DNA from: Deltaproteobacteria bacterium
GTDB lineage: Bacteria; Desulfobacterota; Desulfuromonadia; Geobacterales; JAJYBI01
Assembly: GCA_021779095.1 (NCBI GenBank)
Contig: JAJYBI010000027.1
Location: 1 to 49,743 of the forward strand
Length of the DNA stretch: 49,743 nt
Direction: 5' to 3'
In this document: piece after piece, positions 34,876-47,570 of the stretch
Layout of the letters: each line of letters begins with the position of its first letter
Numbering within the stretch: the first letter of the stretch is position 1
Notes under the pieces: model-generated
Told to the model about the DNA's origin: nothing
Database searches by the model: none
Seen by the model: only the letters and a program-made list of their open reading frames with translations
Program-made: the position numbers and the translations under genes

Positions 34876-35688
34876 ATGGCAAGCGACGACGATAAGGGCA
34901 TGCTCAACAGGGCTGACGAGTTTTTGCAGGTTTTCAAGAAGGGGGCCGAATTCACCCAGGAACTGATGCGGGAGAACGAGCGGTTGCGCTTCGAACTACT
35001 CCGTATTGAAGAGGTCGTCCGCGACAAGGATTCCGGGGGGCACAACCTCGTATTGCAGAAGCGGATCGATGAGCTGGAACGCGAGAAAGCGGAGATCCTC
35101 GAACGGATACACAAGGTGGAGGCGGAGAATCAGGATTTCGCCAACCGCTACGTCGAGATCGAGACGGAGAACAACAACCTGGCTAATCTGTATATTGCCA
35201 GCTACCAGTTGCACTCCACGCTGGACTTCAGGGAAGTGCTCCAGATCATCACGGAGATCATCATAAACCTCATCGGCGCCGAAGAGTTTGCCCTCATGCT
35301 CCTGGACGAGAAGACCAACGAGCTGTCGGCGGTGGCGACGGAAGGGGTGGACCGGGACGCGCTCCCCACGGTCAAGTGCGGAACCGGCATCATCGGCGGA
35401 GTGGCCAAGACCGGCGAGAACCACTTCGTTGACGATATGAGCTCCTACGAGCTGGACTTCCTTTCCCCCATGGTATGCATTCCGCTCAAGATCAAGGAGC
35501 ATGTGATCGGGGTGATCGCCATCTACAAGCTGCTCATCCAGAAGACCCGGTTTGAGCAGGTCGACTACGAGCTGTTCACGCTGCTTGCCGGCCATGCCGC
35601 GACGGCGATCTTCAGCTCCCGGCTCTACTCCGAATCGGAGCGCAAGTTGTCTACGATCCAGAGTTTCATCGATCTCCTCACGAAATAA
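34876..35688 (+). CDS. Coiled-coil GAF-domain protein
   Basis: This 270-residue soluble protein has a long coiled coil in residues 25-110 (ELMRENERLRFELL..., AENQDFANRYVEIETENNNL) and a GAF domain in about 120-255. The ligand of the GAF domain is not evident. It lies 66 bp after cheB and before a CheY. A weak promoter-like pair (TTGCAG, then TATGGT 17 bases later) lies in that gap. It may feed a cytoplasmic signal into the array. Confidence 0.78.
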   Translation: MASDDDKGMLNRADEFLQVFKKGAEFTQELMRENERLRFELLRIEEVVRDKDSGGHNLVLQKRIDELEREKAEILERIHKVEAENQDFANRYVEIETENNNLANLYIASYQLHSTLDFREVLQIITEIIINLIGAEEFALMLLDEKTNELSAVATEGVDRDALPTVKCGTGIIGGVAKTGENHFVDDMSSYELDFLSPMVCIPLKIKEHVIGVIAIYKLLIQKTRFEQVDYELFTLLAGHAATAIFSSRLYSESERKLSTIQSFIDLLTK

Positions 35689-35719
35689 TTGAAATGACCC
35701 GCTTGGAGGCACGGATACC

Positions 35720-36097
35720 ATGGCTGAAATCTCTATCCTGATAGTTGAGGATTCACCCACGATGCGGCAGTTGATCGCCTTTGCCCTCAAAAGGATGCGT
35801 GGTGTGCGGATCGTTGAAGCGAACGACGGTGTGGACGGCCTGAAAAAGATATCGGCGGAAAGGTTCGATCTGATCTTTACCGATATCAATATGCCGATCA
35901 TGGATGGGCTTAAACTGGTGAGCCTGGTCCGCAACGATGCAAACCACGCGTCGACGCCGATCGTTGTCATCACCACCGAAGGCGCCCAGGAAGATCGGGA
36001 GCGGGCGCTGGCCCTCGGGGCAAACGATTACATTACCAAGCCGATCCAGCCGACGAAGATCGTGGATGTCGCCCGTCAATTACTGCAAATCCCCTGA
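35720..36097 (+). CDS. cheY: CheY-like response regulator
   Basis: This 125-residue receiver has E10-D11, Asp55 (FTDINMPIMDG), Thr85 and Lys107 in YITKPI. It is similar in type to the CheY at 24892-25263. Last gene of the chemosensory cluster. A hairpin with one mismatch (36148-36157 with 36161-36170) follows, without a T-run. Confidence 0.9.
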   Translation: MAEISILIVEDSPTMRQLIAFALKRMRGVRIVEANDGVDGLKKISAERFDLIFTDINMPIMDGLKLVSLVRNDANHASTPIVVITTEGAQEDRERALALGANDYITKPIQPTKIVDVARQLLQIP

Positions 36098-36209
36098 TCG
36101 TATCGATTGAAACCGCAGGCAGGTCACGCGCGTTCCGCTTCCTCCAGCACCATCCGGTAGCCGGACGGTGGGTGACGGCCAATCTCAGGGCGCTGACAAG
36201 GAGAATGTC

Positions 36210-38357
36210 TTGAGACGAAGTCTCGTAGTCCTTTTGTTGCTGGCCATTCCCGTCGTGCTATACGCACGGGAATACAATGTCGTTGCATTCAAGACCGAGA
36301 CCGCCGGGACGGTGGAGTTCAGGCACGACGTGCACCTGCGCAAGCTGGGCAGGAACTGCACGAAGTGCCACAACGCGATTTTCAAGATCGCCAAGAAAAA
36401 CCCTTCCTACACCATGGCGGATATGGAAAAGGGGAAGTCCTGCGGCACCTGTCACGACGGCCGGACCGCCTTCAAGGTGACCGAATGCGTGCGCTGTCAC
36501 AAGGTGGGTGTTGTGGCGATCGAGATCCCCGATTTCGGCGCAGCGACGTTCAGTCACCCGTTCCACCTTTCCATGTACAGCTGTACGGACTGCCACAACA
36601 GCCTGTTCAAGCCGTCGCGGACCAAGAACCCGCATGTCACCATGGCGCAGATGGAAAAGGGGGCCGCCTGCGGCGCCTGCCACGACGGGTCCACCGCGTT
36701 TTCCGTGAAGGGTGACTGCACCAAGTGCCATAAGGTCAAGGACATCCACTTTGGCGCGCAGGCCACGTTCAGCCACACGTTCCACCTCGGCATGTTCTCG
36801 TGCCGGGAGTGCCACACCAAGATCTTCATCGCGGGAAAGAACAGCAAGCGGTACACCATGGCGCAGATGCAGCAGGGGAAATCCTGCGGCGCCTGTCACG
36901 ACGGGTCCACTGCCTTCTCCGTGAAGGGGGATTGCGACAAGTGCCACACCACGGTCAAGGATGTGGTGTTCAAGGCGGACGACGCGCGGTTCAGCCACGG
37001 CATTCACACGGCCATGTTCAAGTGCGGCGACTGTCACAGCAGCATCTTCATCGGCGGGGTCAACAGCAAGCGGTACACCATGGCGCAGATGGAGCAGGGG
37101 AAATCGTGCGGTGCCTGTCACGACGGGTCGACGGCGTTTTCCGTGACCGGGAGCTGCGACAAGTGCCACCATTCCACGAAACCGATCACCTTCACCATCA
37201 AGGATGCGGGAACCGTCACCTTTTCCCACGAGATCCATACCGGCATGTTCAAGTGTGACGACTGTCACAACAAGGTGTTTACCACCGGCAGCCGGGCGCA
37301 GCGGTTTACCATGTCCCAGATGGAGAAGGGGAAGGGGTGCGGCGCCTGTCACGACGGGAAGACCGCGTTTACCGTCGCGGGGAACTGCAGTAAATGCCAT
37401 CCGGTGAAGGATGTGGTTTTCCCCCTCGACGCACGCTTCAGCCATGACAAGCACCTTGAGATGTTCAGCTGTTATGAGTGTCACGCCAAACGGTTCATCG
37501 CCGGCCCCGGCAACAAGCACCGCACCATGGCCGACATGGAAAAGGGGAAATCCTGCGGCGGTTGTCACGACGGGTCGACTGCGTTTTCCGTGAAGGGGGA
37601 CTGCGGCAAGTGTCATACGAGCACGGTCAACGTCGAATTCAGGAACCCCGCGACGGGGGTGACGGTCTTCAGTCACAAGGTGCACACCGCCATGTTCAAG
37701 TGTGACGAATGCCACAACGGCATATTTACCGCGGGGAAGGAGGCGGTCCGCCACACGATGGCCGATATGGCAAAGGGGAAATCGTGCGGTGCCTGCCACG
37801 ACGGTTCGACGGCATTTTCCGTCAAGGACTCCTGTGCCAAATGTCATCCGGTGAAAGAGATCCAGTTCAAGGATTCGGGCGCACGTTTTTCGCACACGTT
37901 CCACCTGCAGGCGTACAGCTGTTCCGATTGCCATGACACCATCTTCATTCCCGGACCCGGCAACCGGCATACAACGATGGCGGAGATGGAGAAGGGGCAG
38001 TCGTGCGGCGCATGTCACGACGGTTCGACGGCATTCTCCGTTACGAACTCCTGCGAAAAGTGCCATATCGTGACAAAGGCGATCAAATACGAGTTTGCCG
38101 ACAAGACGACCGGCTCCGTGCTGTTCAGTCACAAGGTCCACGTCTCCCGGGGATATAACTGCATTGACTGTCACAACAAGAATATCATTACCGCGGTCGG
38201 CATTCGGACCTATACCATGAAGGATATGGAGTCGGGCAAGTACTGCGGCGCATGTCACGGCATGGCCATGGCATTCAGCGTCAAGGATTCCAAGAAATGC
38301 GGCCGCTGTCATGCGAGTTCGGCGAACGACCTGTTCCATTGGACCCCGCCCGAATAA
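36210..38357 (+). CDS. 27-haem c7-type multihaem cytochrome c
   Basis: This 715-residue secreted protein has a signal peptide (LRRSLVVLLLLAIPVVLYA) and 27 CxxCH haem-binding motifs. These fall into nine repeats of about 75 residues with three haems each; every repeat has an FSH..H or FRHDVH histidine pair that supplies distal ligands. This is the cytochrome c7 architecture, strung into a linear electron wire as in Geobacter dodecahaem proteins but longer. It should act in the periplasm or outer membrane in electron transfer to extracellular acceptors. The TTG at 36210 is the start because AAGGAG is six bases upstream and it directly begins the signal peptide. I recall a 27-haem relative near leuS in Geobacter sulfurreducens. 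Confidence 0.93.
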   Translation: MRRSLVVLLLLAIPVVLYAREYNVVAFKTETAGTVEFRHDVHLRKLGRNCTKCHNAIFKIAKKNPSYTMADMEKGKSCGTCHDGRTAFKVTECVRCHKVGVVAIEIPDFGAATFSHPFHLSMYSCTDCHNSLFKPSRTKNPHVTMAQMEKGAACGACHDGSTAFSVKGDCTKCHKVKDIHFGAQATFSHTFHLGMFSCRECHTKIFIAGKNSKRYTMAQMQQGKSCGACHDGSTAFSVKGDCDKCHTTVKDVVFKADDARFSHGIHTAMFKCGDCHSSIFIGGVNSKRYTMAQMEQGKSCGACHDGSTAFSVTGSCDKCHHSTKPITFTIKDAGTVTFSHEIHTGMFKCDDCHNKVFTTGSRAQRFTMSQMEKGKGCGACHDGKTAFTVAGNCSKCHPVKDVVFPLDARFSHDKHLEMFSCYECHAKRFIAGPGNKHRTMADMEKGKSCGGCHDGSTAFSVKGDCGKCHTSTVNVEFRNPATGVTVFSHKVHTAMFKCDECHNGIFTAGKEAVRHTMADMAKGKSCGACHDGSTAFSVKDSCAKCHPVKEIQFKDSGARFSHTFHLQAYSCSDCHDTIFIPGPGNRHTTMAEMEKGQSCGACHDGSTAFSVTNSCEKCHIVTKAIKYEFADKTTGSVLFSHKVHVSRGYNCIDCHNKNIITAVGIRTYTMKDMESGKYCGACHGMAMAFSVKDSKKCGRCHASSANDLFHWTPPE

Positions 38358-38392
38358 TGCAACATCTATAATCACATCAACTGGAGGAAAGT

Positions 38393-40864
38393 GTGGAAGA
38401 GCGGTACTCGCCCAAACATATAGAAGAGAAGTGGCAGCAGGAGTGGGAGCGGTCAAGAAGCTTCAAGGCAACGGAAGACCCGGCACGGTCCAAATACTAC
38501 CTGCTGGAGATGTTCCCGTATCCGTCGGGGCGCATTCACATGGGACATGTGCGGAACTACTCCATTGGTGACGTCATTGCCCGGTTCAAGCGGATGAAGG
38601 GGTACAACGTCCTGCACCCCATGGGGTGGGACGCCTTCGGCATGCCCGCCGAAAACGCCGCCATCCAGAACAACAGCCATCCGGCCAAATGGACCTACGA
38701 GAATATCGACTACATGCGCGGCCAGCTGAAGAAACTGGGACTGTCCTACGACTGGGACCGTGAACTGGCCACCTGCGACCTGGACTACTACAAGTGGGAG
38801 CAGCTCATCTTCCTGCAGATGTACGAGAAGGGGCTCGCCTACAAGAAGACCTCGTTCGTCAACTGGTGTCCGAAGTGCGAGACCGTCCTGGCCAACGAGC
38901 AGGTGGAGGACGGCGCCTGCTGGCGCTGCGACAGCGACGTCCAGCAGAAGGAACTGGAGCAGTGGTTCTTCCGGATCACCGACTACGCGGAGGAGCTGCT
39001 TGAGTATACCGACCGGCTGCCCGGCTGGCCGGAGCGGGTGCTCACCATGCAGAAGAACTGGATCGGCAGGAGCACCGGGTGCGAGATCGACTTCCCGCTG
39101 GACGGCCGTGACGGTGCCATCAGGGTCTTCACCACGCGCCAGGACACGCTCTACGGGGCGACCTTCATGTCCCTCGCTCCCGAACACCCGCTGGCGCTGG
39201 AGCTGACGGTGCCAGAGCACCTGTCGCAGGTTACCGCATTTATCGAGAAGGTGAAGAACACCGACCGGATCAGGCGCACCGCCGAGGACAACGAGAAGGA
39301 AGGGGTGTTCACCGGTTCCTACTGCATCAACCCGGTGACGAAGCGGCGCATGCCGGTCTATCTGGCCAACTTCGTCCTCACGGACTACGGCACCGGCGCC
39401 GTCATGGCCGTGCCGACCCACGACCAGCGTGACTTTGAATTCGCCCGGAAATACGACCTGCCGCTGCAGGTGGTAATCCAGCCGAAAGGCGAAACCCTCG
39501 ATCCCGCCACCATGACCGAGGCCTATACCGTCGAGGGGGTCATGGTCAACTCCGGACCGTTCGACGGCCTCAAAAGCGGCGAGGCGAAGGGGCGGATCGC
39601 CGACTTTCTCGAGCAGGAGCGAATCGGCACGAAGACCGTCAACTACCGGCTGCGCGACTGGGGGATCTCCCGTCAGCGGTACTGGGGGAACCCGATCCCG
39701 GTGATCTACTGCGACGTCTGCGGTACGGTCCCGGTCCCTGCCGCCGATCTGCCGGTGGTGCTCCCGAAGGATGTGACCTTCACCGGCGAGGGGGGGAGTC
39801 CGCTGGCCCGGGTGGAGAGCTTCGCCGCCACCACCTGTCCGCTGTGCGGCAAACCCGCCCGGCGGGAAACCGACACGATGGACACCTTTGTCCAGTCGTC
39901 CTGGTATTTCCTCCGCTACTGCTGCCCCGATTTCCAGGAAAGTCCGCTGGACAGCTCGCGCGTCGGCTACTGGATGTCCGTCGACCAGTATATCGGCGGG
40001 ATCGAGCACGCCGTCCTGCACCTCCTCTACGCCCGGTTCTTCACCAAGGTGCTGCGCGATCTGGGATACGTGAATGTGGACGAACCGTTCGCCAACCTGC
40101 TGACCCAGGGGATGGTGATCAAGGACGGTGCGAAGATGAGCAAGTCGAAGGGGAACGTGGTCGACCCCAACGCGCTCATCGACAGGTACGGGGCTGACAC
40201 GGCGCGCCTCTTCTCGCTCTTTGCCGCTCCCCCCGAAAAGGACCTGGACTGGAGCGACCAGGGAGTCGACGGCAGCTACCGTTTCCTGAACCGTGTCTGG
40301 AAACTCGTGAATGAGCTGCTCCCCGCCGTTCGGGAGAGCGGTCAGGTGGATGTCGACGCGCTGTCCGACGATGCCCGGACCCTGCGCCGCACCGTCCACA
40401 AGACGATCCGGAAGGTGACGGAGGATATCGAGGGGCGGTTCCATTTCAATACCGCCATCGCGGCGATCATGGAGCTGGTGAACGCGATCCAGACCTTCGA
40501 GCCGCGAAATCGCCCGGAATCTGCCCCCGTACTGCGGGAGGCGATCGAGAGCGTGCTGCTCATGCTCGCGCCGTTCGTTCCCCATTTCAGCGAGGAGCTA
40601 TGGGAGACCATCGGTCATACCGGTGGCATCGAACAGTCGGGGTGGCCCGCGTTCGATGCCGCTGCAGCGGTGGACGACGAACTTCTTATTGTCGTCCAGG
40701 TGAACGGCAAGTTGCGTGGCAAGGTCACCGTTCCCGCCGGGATTGCGGAGGACGAGGTGAAGGCGCTGGCCATGACGGACGAGCGCGTTCAGTCACACGT
40801 CGCCGGCCAGACCGTCCGGAAGGTGATCTACGTGCCGGGCAAGCTGCTGAACATCGTGGTGTAG
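38393..40864 (+). CDS. leuS: Leucine-tRNA ligase
   Basis: This 823-residue class I synthetase has HMGH at 49-52, KMSKS at 581-585, a CP1 editing domain ([28 protein letters not shown]) that removes misattached amino acids, and a zinc-binding knob (CPKC...CWRC). It starts at GTG with GGAGG three bases upstream. Length and domain order are normal for bacteria. It begins the leuS-lptE-holA operon. Confidence 0.96.
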   Translation: MEERYSPKHIEEKWQQEWERSRSFKATEDPARSKYYLLEMFPYPSGRIHMGHVRNYSIGDVIARFKRMKGYNVLHPMGWDAFGMPAENAAIQNNSHPAKWTYENIDYMRGQLKKLGLSYDWDRELATCDLDYYKWEQLIFLQMYEKGLAYKKTSFVNWCPKCETVLANEQVEDGACWRCDSDVQQKELEQWFFRITDYAEELLEYTDRLPGWPERVLTMQKNWIGRSTGCEIDFPLDGRDGAIRVFTTRQDTLYGATFMSLAPEHPLALELTVPEHLSQVTAFIEKVKNTDRIRRTAEDNEKEGVFTGSYCINPVTKRRMPVYLANFVLTDYGTGAVMAVPTHDQRDFEFARKYDLPLQVVIQPKGETLDPATMTEAYTVEGVMVNSGPFDGLKSGEAKGRIADFLEQERIGTKTVNYRLRDWGISRQRYWGNPIPVIYCDVCGTVPVPAADLPVVLPKDVTFTGEGGSPLARVESFAATTCPLCGKPARRETDTMDTFVQSSWYFLRYCCPDFQESPLDSSRVGYWMSVDQYIGGIEHAVLHLLYARFFTKVLRDLGYVNVDEPFANLLTQGMVIKDGAKMSKSKGNVVDPNALIDRYGADTARLFSLFAAPPEKDLDWSDQGVDGSYRFLNRVWKLVNELLPAVRESGQVDVDALSDDARTLRRTVHKTIRKVTEDIEGRFHFNTAIAAIMELVNAIQTFEPRNRPESAPVLREAIESVLLMLAPFVPHFSEELWETIGHTGGIEQSGWPAFDAAAAVDDELLIVVQVNGKLRGKVTVPAGIAEDEVKALAMTDERVQSHVAGQTVRKVIYVPGKLLNIVV

Positions 40865-40873
40865 CGAGGCGTC

Positions 40874-41413
40874 ATGAACAGGATTTGTCGGTACATCCGG
40901 TCGCTGGTGCCCCTCTGCCTGGCTTTGCTGTTCTGCGGCGGGGTCGGACCCGCCGGTTGCGGTTATCGTCCGACCGGCGTGTCGGAACACCTGTCTGGCC
41001 CAACCCGCGACATCGCCATTCCGGTCGTCGCGAACAACAGCTACAAGCCGTACATCGAGACGAGGTTCACCAACAACCTCATTGACGAGTTCGCCGGTCG
41101 CGGGTTCCGCGTGGTGCCCGGAGGGGGCGCATCCCACTCCCTCCAGGTCACCATCGTTTCCTATGGATCCGTTCCCGTCGCCTACAATGCACTGGACCAG
41201 GTCAGTATCTACCGGGCCGTCATGACGGTGGAGGTGGTCCTGCGTGATACCGCCCGTGGCGTCGTCCTCTGGAAGAAGCAGATGGACTGGGGGGAAGAGT
41301 ATCCGGCGAGCGACGACATCGCCCTGCAGACCAACAACGAGGATACCGCAATCAACGAGGTGGAGCACCGTCTCGCCCAGCAGATCCACCAGAACATGAT
41401 TCAGGATTTCTAG
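40874..41413 (+). CDS. lptE: LPS-assembly lipoprotein LptE
   Basis: This 179-residue lipoprotein has a signal peptide and lipobox ending at Cys29 (GPAGCGYRPTG). The GCGY start and the PVVANNSYKPYIETRFTNNLIDEF segment are typical of LptE/RlpB, the plug of the LptD channel that moves lipopolysaccharide to the outer leaflet. It lies between leuS and holA, the same order as in many proteobacteria, and confirms a diderm envelope. Confidence 0.88.
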   Translation: MNRICRYIRSLVPLCLALLFCGGVGPAGCGYRPTGVSEHLSGPTRDIAIPVVANNSYKPYIETRFTNNLIDEFAGRGFRVVPGGGASHSLQVTIVSYGSVPVAYNALDQVSIYRAVMTVEVVLRDTARGVVLWKKQMDWGEEYPASDDIALQTNNEDTAINEVEHRLAQQIHQNMIQDF

Positions 41414-42421
41414 ATGCGCCCGGATGAGCTGGAAAAATCCGTATCTGCAGGCGCCGCAGGCCCCCTGTACTATCTCTACGGCGACGAACCGTACCTCACG
41501 TCCCGAGCCGAATCCCTGTTTCAGGAAAAACTGATTTCTCCGGACTTCCGCGACTTCAACCTCACCGTCTTTTACGGTAACGAGTGCAAAGGGGGAGAAA
41601 TCGTCGAATCGGCTTTGACGCTGCCGTTCTTTACGGAGCGGCGGCTCGTGATCGTGCGTCGCGCCGGTGACCTGCCGTCTGCGGCGTACGATCTCCTCCT
41701 CCCGTATCTCCAGCAGCCGTCCGCCAGCACCAGCCTCGTCTTCGTTGGCGAAAAGGTCGATCTCCGCCGGAAGTTCTTTACCGAATTCAAGCTGCACGGT
41801 CAGTTGGTAGAGTTCAAGAAGCTCTACGAGGACAAGATACCCGGATTCGTCCGGAGCGAGGTCGCCCGGTGCGGCAAGCGGATCGACAATGCCGCAGCCG
41901 AACTGCTGGTCTATCTCGCCGGTTCGAACCTGCGCGAGCTTGCCTCACAGGTGGAGAAACTCGTGCTGTTCGTCGGTGCCCGTGACTCGGTTACCGCCGA
42001 CGACGTGCGGGAGATCGTCTCCGACACCCGAGTCGAGACGGTCTTTTCTCTGGCCAACGCGCTCGGCGAACGGAACGCCTCCAAGGGGCTGCGCGCCCTG
42101 CACACCATCCTCGGCGACGGGGAGGCACCGCTCATGGTCCTCTTCATGCTCACCAAGCATTTCCGGCAGCTCTGGACCGTACGCGAGATGCTCGGGCGCA
42201 AGCAGTCGCCGCAGGATATCAGCAAGGCGACGAGGGTGCCGCCGTTCTTTGTGAACGGGATCATCGCCCAGGCAAAGGGGTTCCGCGAGCAGGAGTTCAT
42301 CGCCATATTCGAGCGGCTGTTCGCCATGGACCTGGCGATGAAGCGGGGCGGGGACAAGACGGGGAGTCAGCTCGAGCGGTTCGTCATCGAGCTGTGCGGA
42401 AGGCAGCTGGCTGGCGGTTGA
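41414..42421 (+). CDS. holA: DNA polymerase III delta subunit
   Basis: This 335-residue clamp-loader subunit opens the beta clamp. The typical opening LYYLYGDEPYLTSRAE, the RRLVIVRRAGDLP strand, and the C-terminal region (LFMLTKHFRQLW...) match the family. It begins directly after the lptE stop and is followed by a terminator. Together with holB at 17326-18288 both clamp-loader accessory subunits are in the window. Confidence 0.92.
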   Translation: MRPDELEKSVSAGAAGPLYYLYGDEPYLTSRAESLFQEKLISPDFRDFNLTVFYGNECKGGEIVESALTLPFFTERRLVIVRRAGDLPSAAYDLLLPYLQQPSASTSLVFVGEKVDLRRKFFTEFKLHGQLVEFKKLYEDKIPGFVRSEVARCGKRIDNAAAELLVYLAGSNLRELASQVEKLVLFVGARDSVTADDVREIVSDTRVETVFSLANALGERNASKGLRALHTILGDGEAPLMVLFMLTKHFRQLWTVREMLGRKQSPQDISKATRVPPFFVNGIIAQAKGFREQEFIAIFERLFAMDLAMKRGGDKTGSQLERFVIELCGRQLAGG

Positions 42422-42450
42422 AGCAGGCGCGTCAGATCGAAACGGAAAAA

Positions 42451-42477
42451 GGGGTCCGATGCGTGTCGGACCCCTTT
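42451..42477. terminator. Intrinsic terminator between holA and rpsT
   Basis: GGGGTCCGA (42451-42459) pairs with TCGGACCCC (42466-42474) around a six-base loop, with A-runs before and TTT after, so it can end both the plus-strand holA and the minus-strand rpsT transcripts. Confidence 0.85.
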
Positions 42478-42503
42478 CGAGTTCGTTCGATCTCGGCCGG
42501 TTC

Positions 42504-42770
42504 TTACTGTGCGAGCGTTCCCACGAGCTTCGTCAGACGGGAGACGTTCCGCGACGCATTGGAGCTGTGGATGACCCCCTTGGATGCTGCGGAGTCGATG
42601 ACCGGGATGGCGGCGGTGAGGGCTTCTTTTGCTGCGGCCTCGTCCTTCTTGGCCACCGCCTCACGTACGCGCTTTATATGAGTCCGCAGGGTGGAGCGGA
42701 TGTGCGTGTTCCGTTCGTTTCTCTTGTCGTTCTGCTTGATTCTCTTCAGTGCTGACTTGTGATTGGCCAA
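42504..42770 (-). CDS. rpsT: 30S ribosomal protein S20
   Basis: This 88-residue basic S20 opens with [20 protein letters not shown], typical of the family. The start codon is TTG, preceded by GGAGGAACAGGTC. E. coli rpsT also uses UUG, where it serves autogenous control; the same may hold here. It is a single-gene unit on the minus strand between two plus-strand operons. Confidence 0.96.
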   Translation of the reverse strand: MANHKSALKRIKQNDKRNERNTHIRSTLRTHIKRVREAVAKKDEAAAKEALTAAIPVIDSAASKGVIHSSNASRNVSRLTKLVGTLAQ

Positions 42771-42812
42771 GACCTGTTCCTCCGTATGGAATGCGTGTTA
42801 AATGAAAGCATT

Positions 42813-42842
42813 TTATTACCATCGGGGTGGCGTCCCTGTCAA
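42813..42842 (-). promoter_or_regulatory. Sigma-70-type promoter of rpsT
   Basis: On the minus strand a perfect TTGACA (42842-42837) and TAATAA (42818-42813) are 18 bases apart. The leader to the TTG start is about 35 bases. Confidence 0.7.
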
Positions 42843-42933
42843 GAAAATATTTACGGGAAATCCGGCGTTTTTCGAAGATCGGTGTTGTTTCTCCTGTGGA
42901 GGTATGCACGGCTGACTGCCGCCGACAACCCGA

Positions 42934-42962
42934 TTGACTCGTTTTTGTATCCATGGCATACT
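42934..42962 (+). promoter_or_regulatory. Sigma-70-type promoter of dnaE
   Basis: TTGACT (42934-42939) and CATACT (42957-42962) are 17 bases apart, about 65 bases before the dnaE ATG. This makes the longer open frame upstream of 43029 unlikely to be translated. Confidence 0.65.
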
Positions 42963-43028
42963 GCCTGCCATCCCACCAACCACGCCGGAATCCGTATTCA
43001 GCGGCGTTTCCGGCTGCCGCAGGAGCCT

Positions 43029-46496
<3,468 letters not shown>

Positions 46497-46544
46497 ACCC
46501 GCCCCGTATCCTGCTGATATTCCATGCAAAGGAGAGTTTTCGCG

Positions 46545-47501
46545 ATGTCCCAGCAATTCTATCTGGAGTTCGAAAAACCGCTGGCGGAACTGGAACGGAA
46601 GGTACAGGAGCTGACGGCGCTTTCCTCCGACAACGTGGACCTCTCGACCGAGATCGCGAAGCTGGAAAAGAAGATCGAGACCGTCCGTAGCGATATCTTC
46701 TCCGATCTGTCCCGCTGGCAGACCGCCCAGGTCGCCCGCCATATCAACCGCCCCTTCACCCTCGACTACATCGCCCATATCTTCACCGAGTTCACCGAGC
46801 TGCACGGCGATCGCAACTTCGGCGACGACCACGCCATCGTCGGCGGGCTCGCCCGGCTGGACGGTGAACCGGTCATGGTCATCGGCCACCAGAAGGGGCG
46901 CGACACCAAGGAAAAGGTGTTCCGCAACTTCGGCATGCCCAACCCGGAGGGGTACCGCAAGGCGCTCCGCCTCATGGAGATGGCCGAGCGGTTCCGGCTT
47001 CCCATCATTACCTTCGTGGACACGCCGGGAGCCTACCCGGGGATCGGCGCCGAGGAGCGCGGCCAGGCCGAGGCGATCGCCCGCAACCTGCGGGAGATGG
47101 CGCGCCTGACGGTGCCGATCATCGTCGTCATCACCGGCGAGGGGGGCTCCGGCGGGGCACTCGCCATCGCGATAGGCGACCGGATTCTCATGCTGGAGCA
47201 CTCGGTATATGCGGTCATCTCTCCCGAAGGGTGCGCGGCGATCCTCTGGTCCGACGGCACCAAGGGGGAGCAGGCCGCCGAGGCGCTGAAGCCGACGGCG
47301 AAGGATATCCTGGGGCTGGGGGTCATCGACGAGATCGTGCCGGAACCGAAGGGTGGGGCGCACCGCGACCATCCGTCCATGGCGAAGACCCTGCACGAGG
47401 CGCTACGCCGCAACCTGGACGAACTGAAGACGCTGCCGGTGGAAGAGCTGGTGGAGGAACGGTACCAGAAATTTCGCCGGATGACGCGCTGCGTGGAGTA
47501 G
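46545..47501 (+). CDS. accA: Acetyl-CoA carboxylase carboxyltransferase subunit alpha
   Basis: This 318-residue subunit forms with AccD the carboxyltransferase of fatty-acid synthesis. Typical blocks are [54 protein letters not shown] and the [11 protein letters not shown] oxyanion region. The ATG at 46545 is preferred over one at 46524 because AAGGAG is 10 bases upstream and homologues begin here. A terminator follows. Confidence 0.96.
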   Translation: MSQQFYLEFEKPLAELERKVQELTALSSDNVDLSTEIAKLEKKIETVRSDIFSDLSRWQTAQVARHINRPFTLDYIAHIFTEFTELHGDRNFGDDHAIVGGLARLDGEPVMVIGHQKGRDTKEKVFRNFGMPNPEGYRKALRLMEMAERFRLPIITFVDTPGAYPGIGAEERGQAEAIARNLREMARLTVPIIVVITGEGGSGGALAIAIGDRILMLEHSVYAVISPEGCAAILWSDGTKGEQAAEALKPTAKDILGLGVIDEIVPEPKGGAHRDHPSMAKTLHEALRRNLDELKTLPVEELVEERYQKFRRMTRCVE

Positions 47502-47530
47502 GATCGCGGCACAGATACAGGAACCCGGAG

Positions 47531-47560
47531 CGGGGCGGTTTTGCCGCCCCGTCTTCTTTT
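47531..47560 (+). terminator. Intrinsic terminator after accA
   Basis: CGGGGCGG (47531-47538) pairs with CCGCCCCG (47544-47551) around a TTTTG loop and is followed by TCTTCTTTT. It lies 30 bp after accA and just before the ribosome-binding site of rluB, so rluB is either read through or has its own weak promoter. Confidence 0.75.
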
Positions 47561-47570
47561 GGAGGAACCG

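Noticed and set aside
36258..38456. Long open frame (732 codons) antisense to the cytochrome gene
   Set aside because: It arises from the GC-rich repeated CxxCH coding pattern; the translated protein has no family features and its ends do not fit ribosome-binding sites.
38453..40585. Open frame of 710 codons antisense to leuS
   Set aside because: Shadow of leuS without recognisable motifs.
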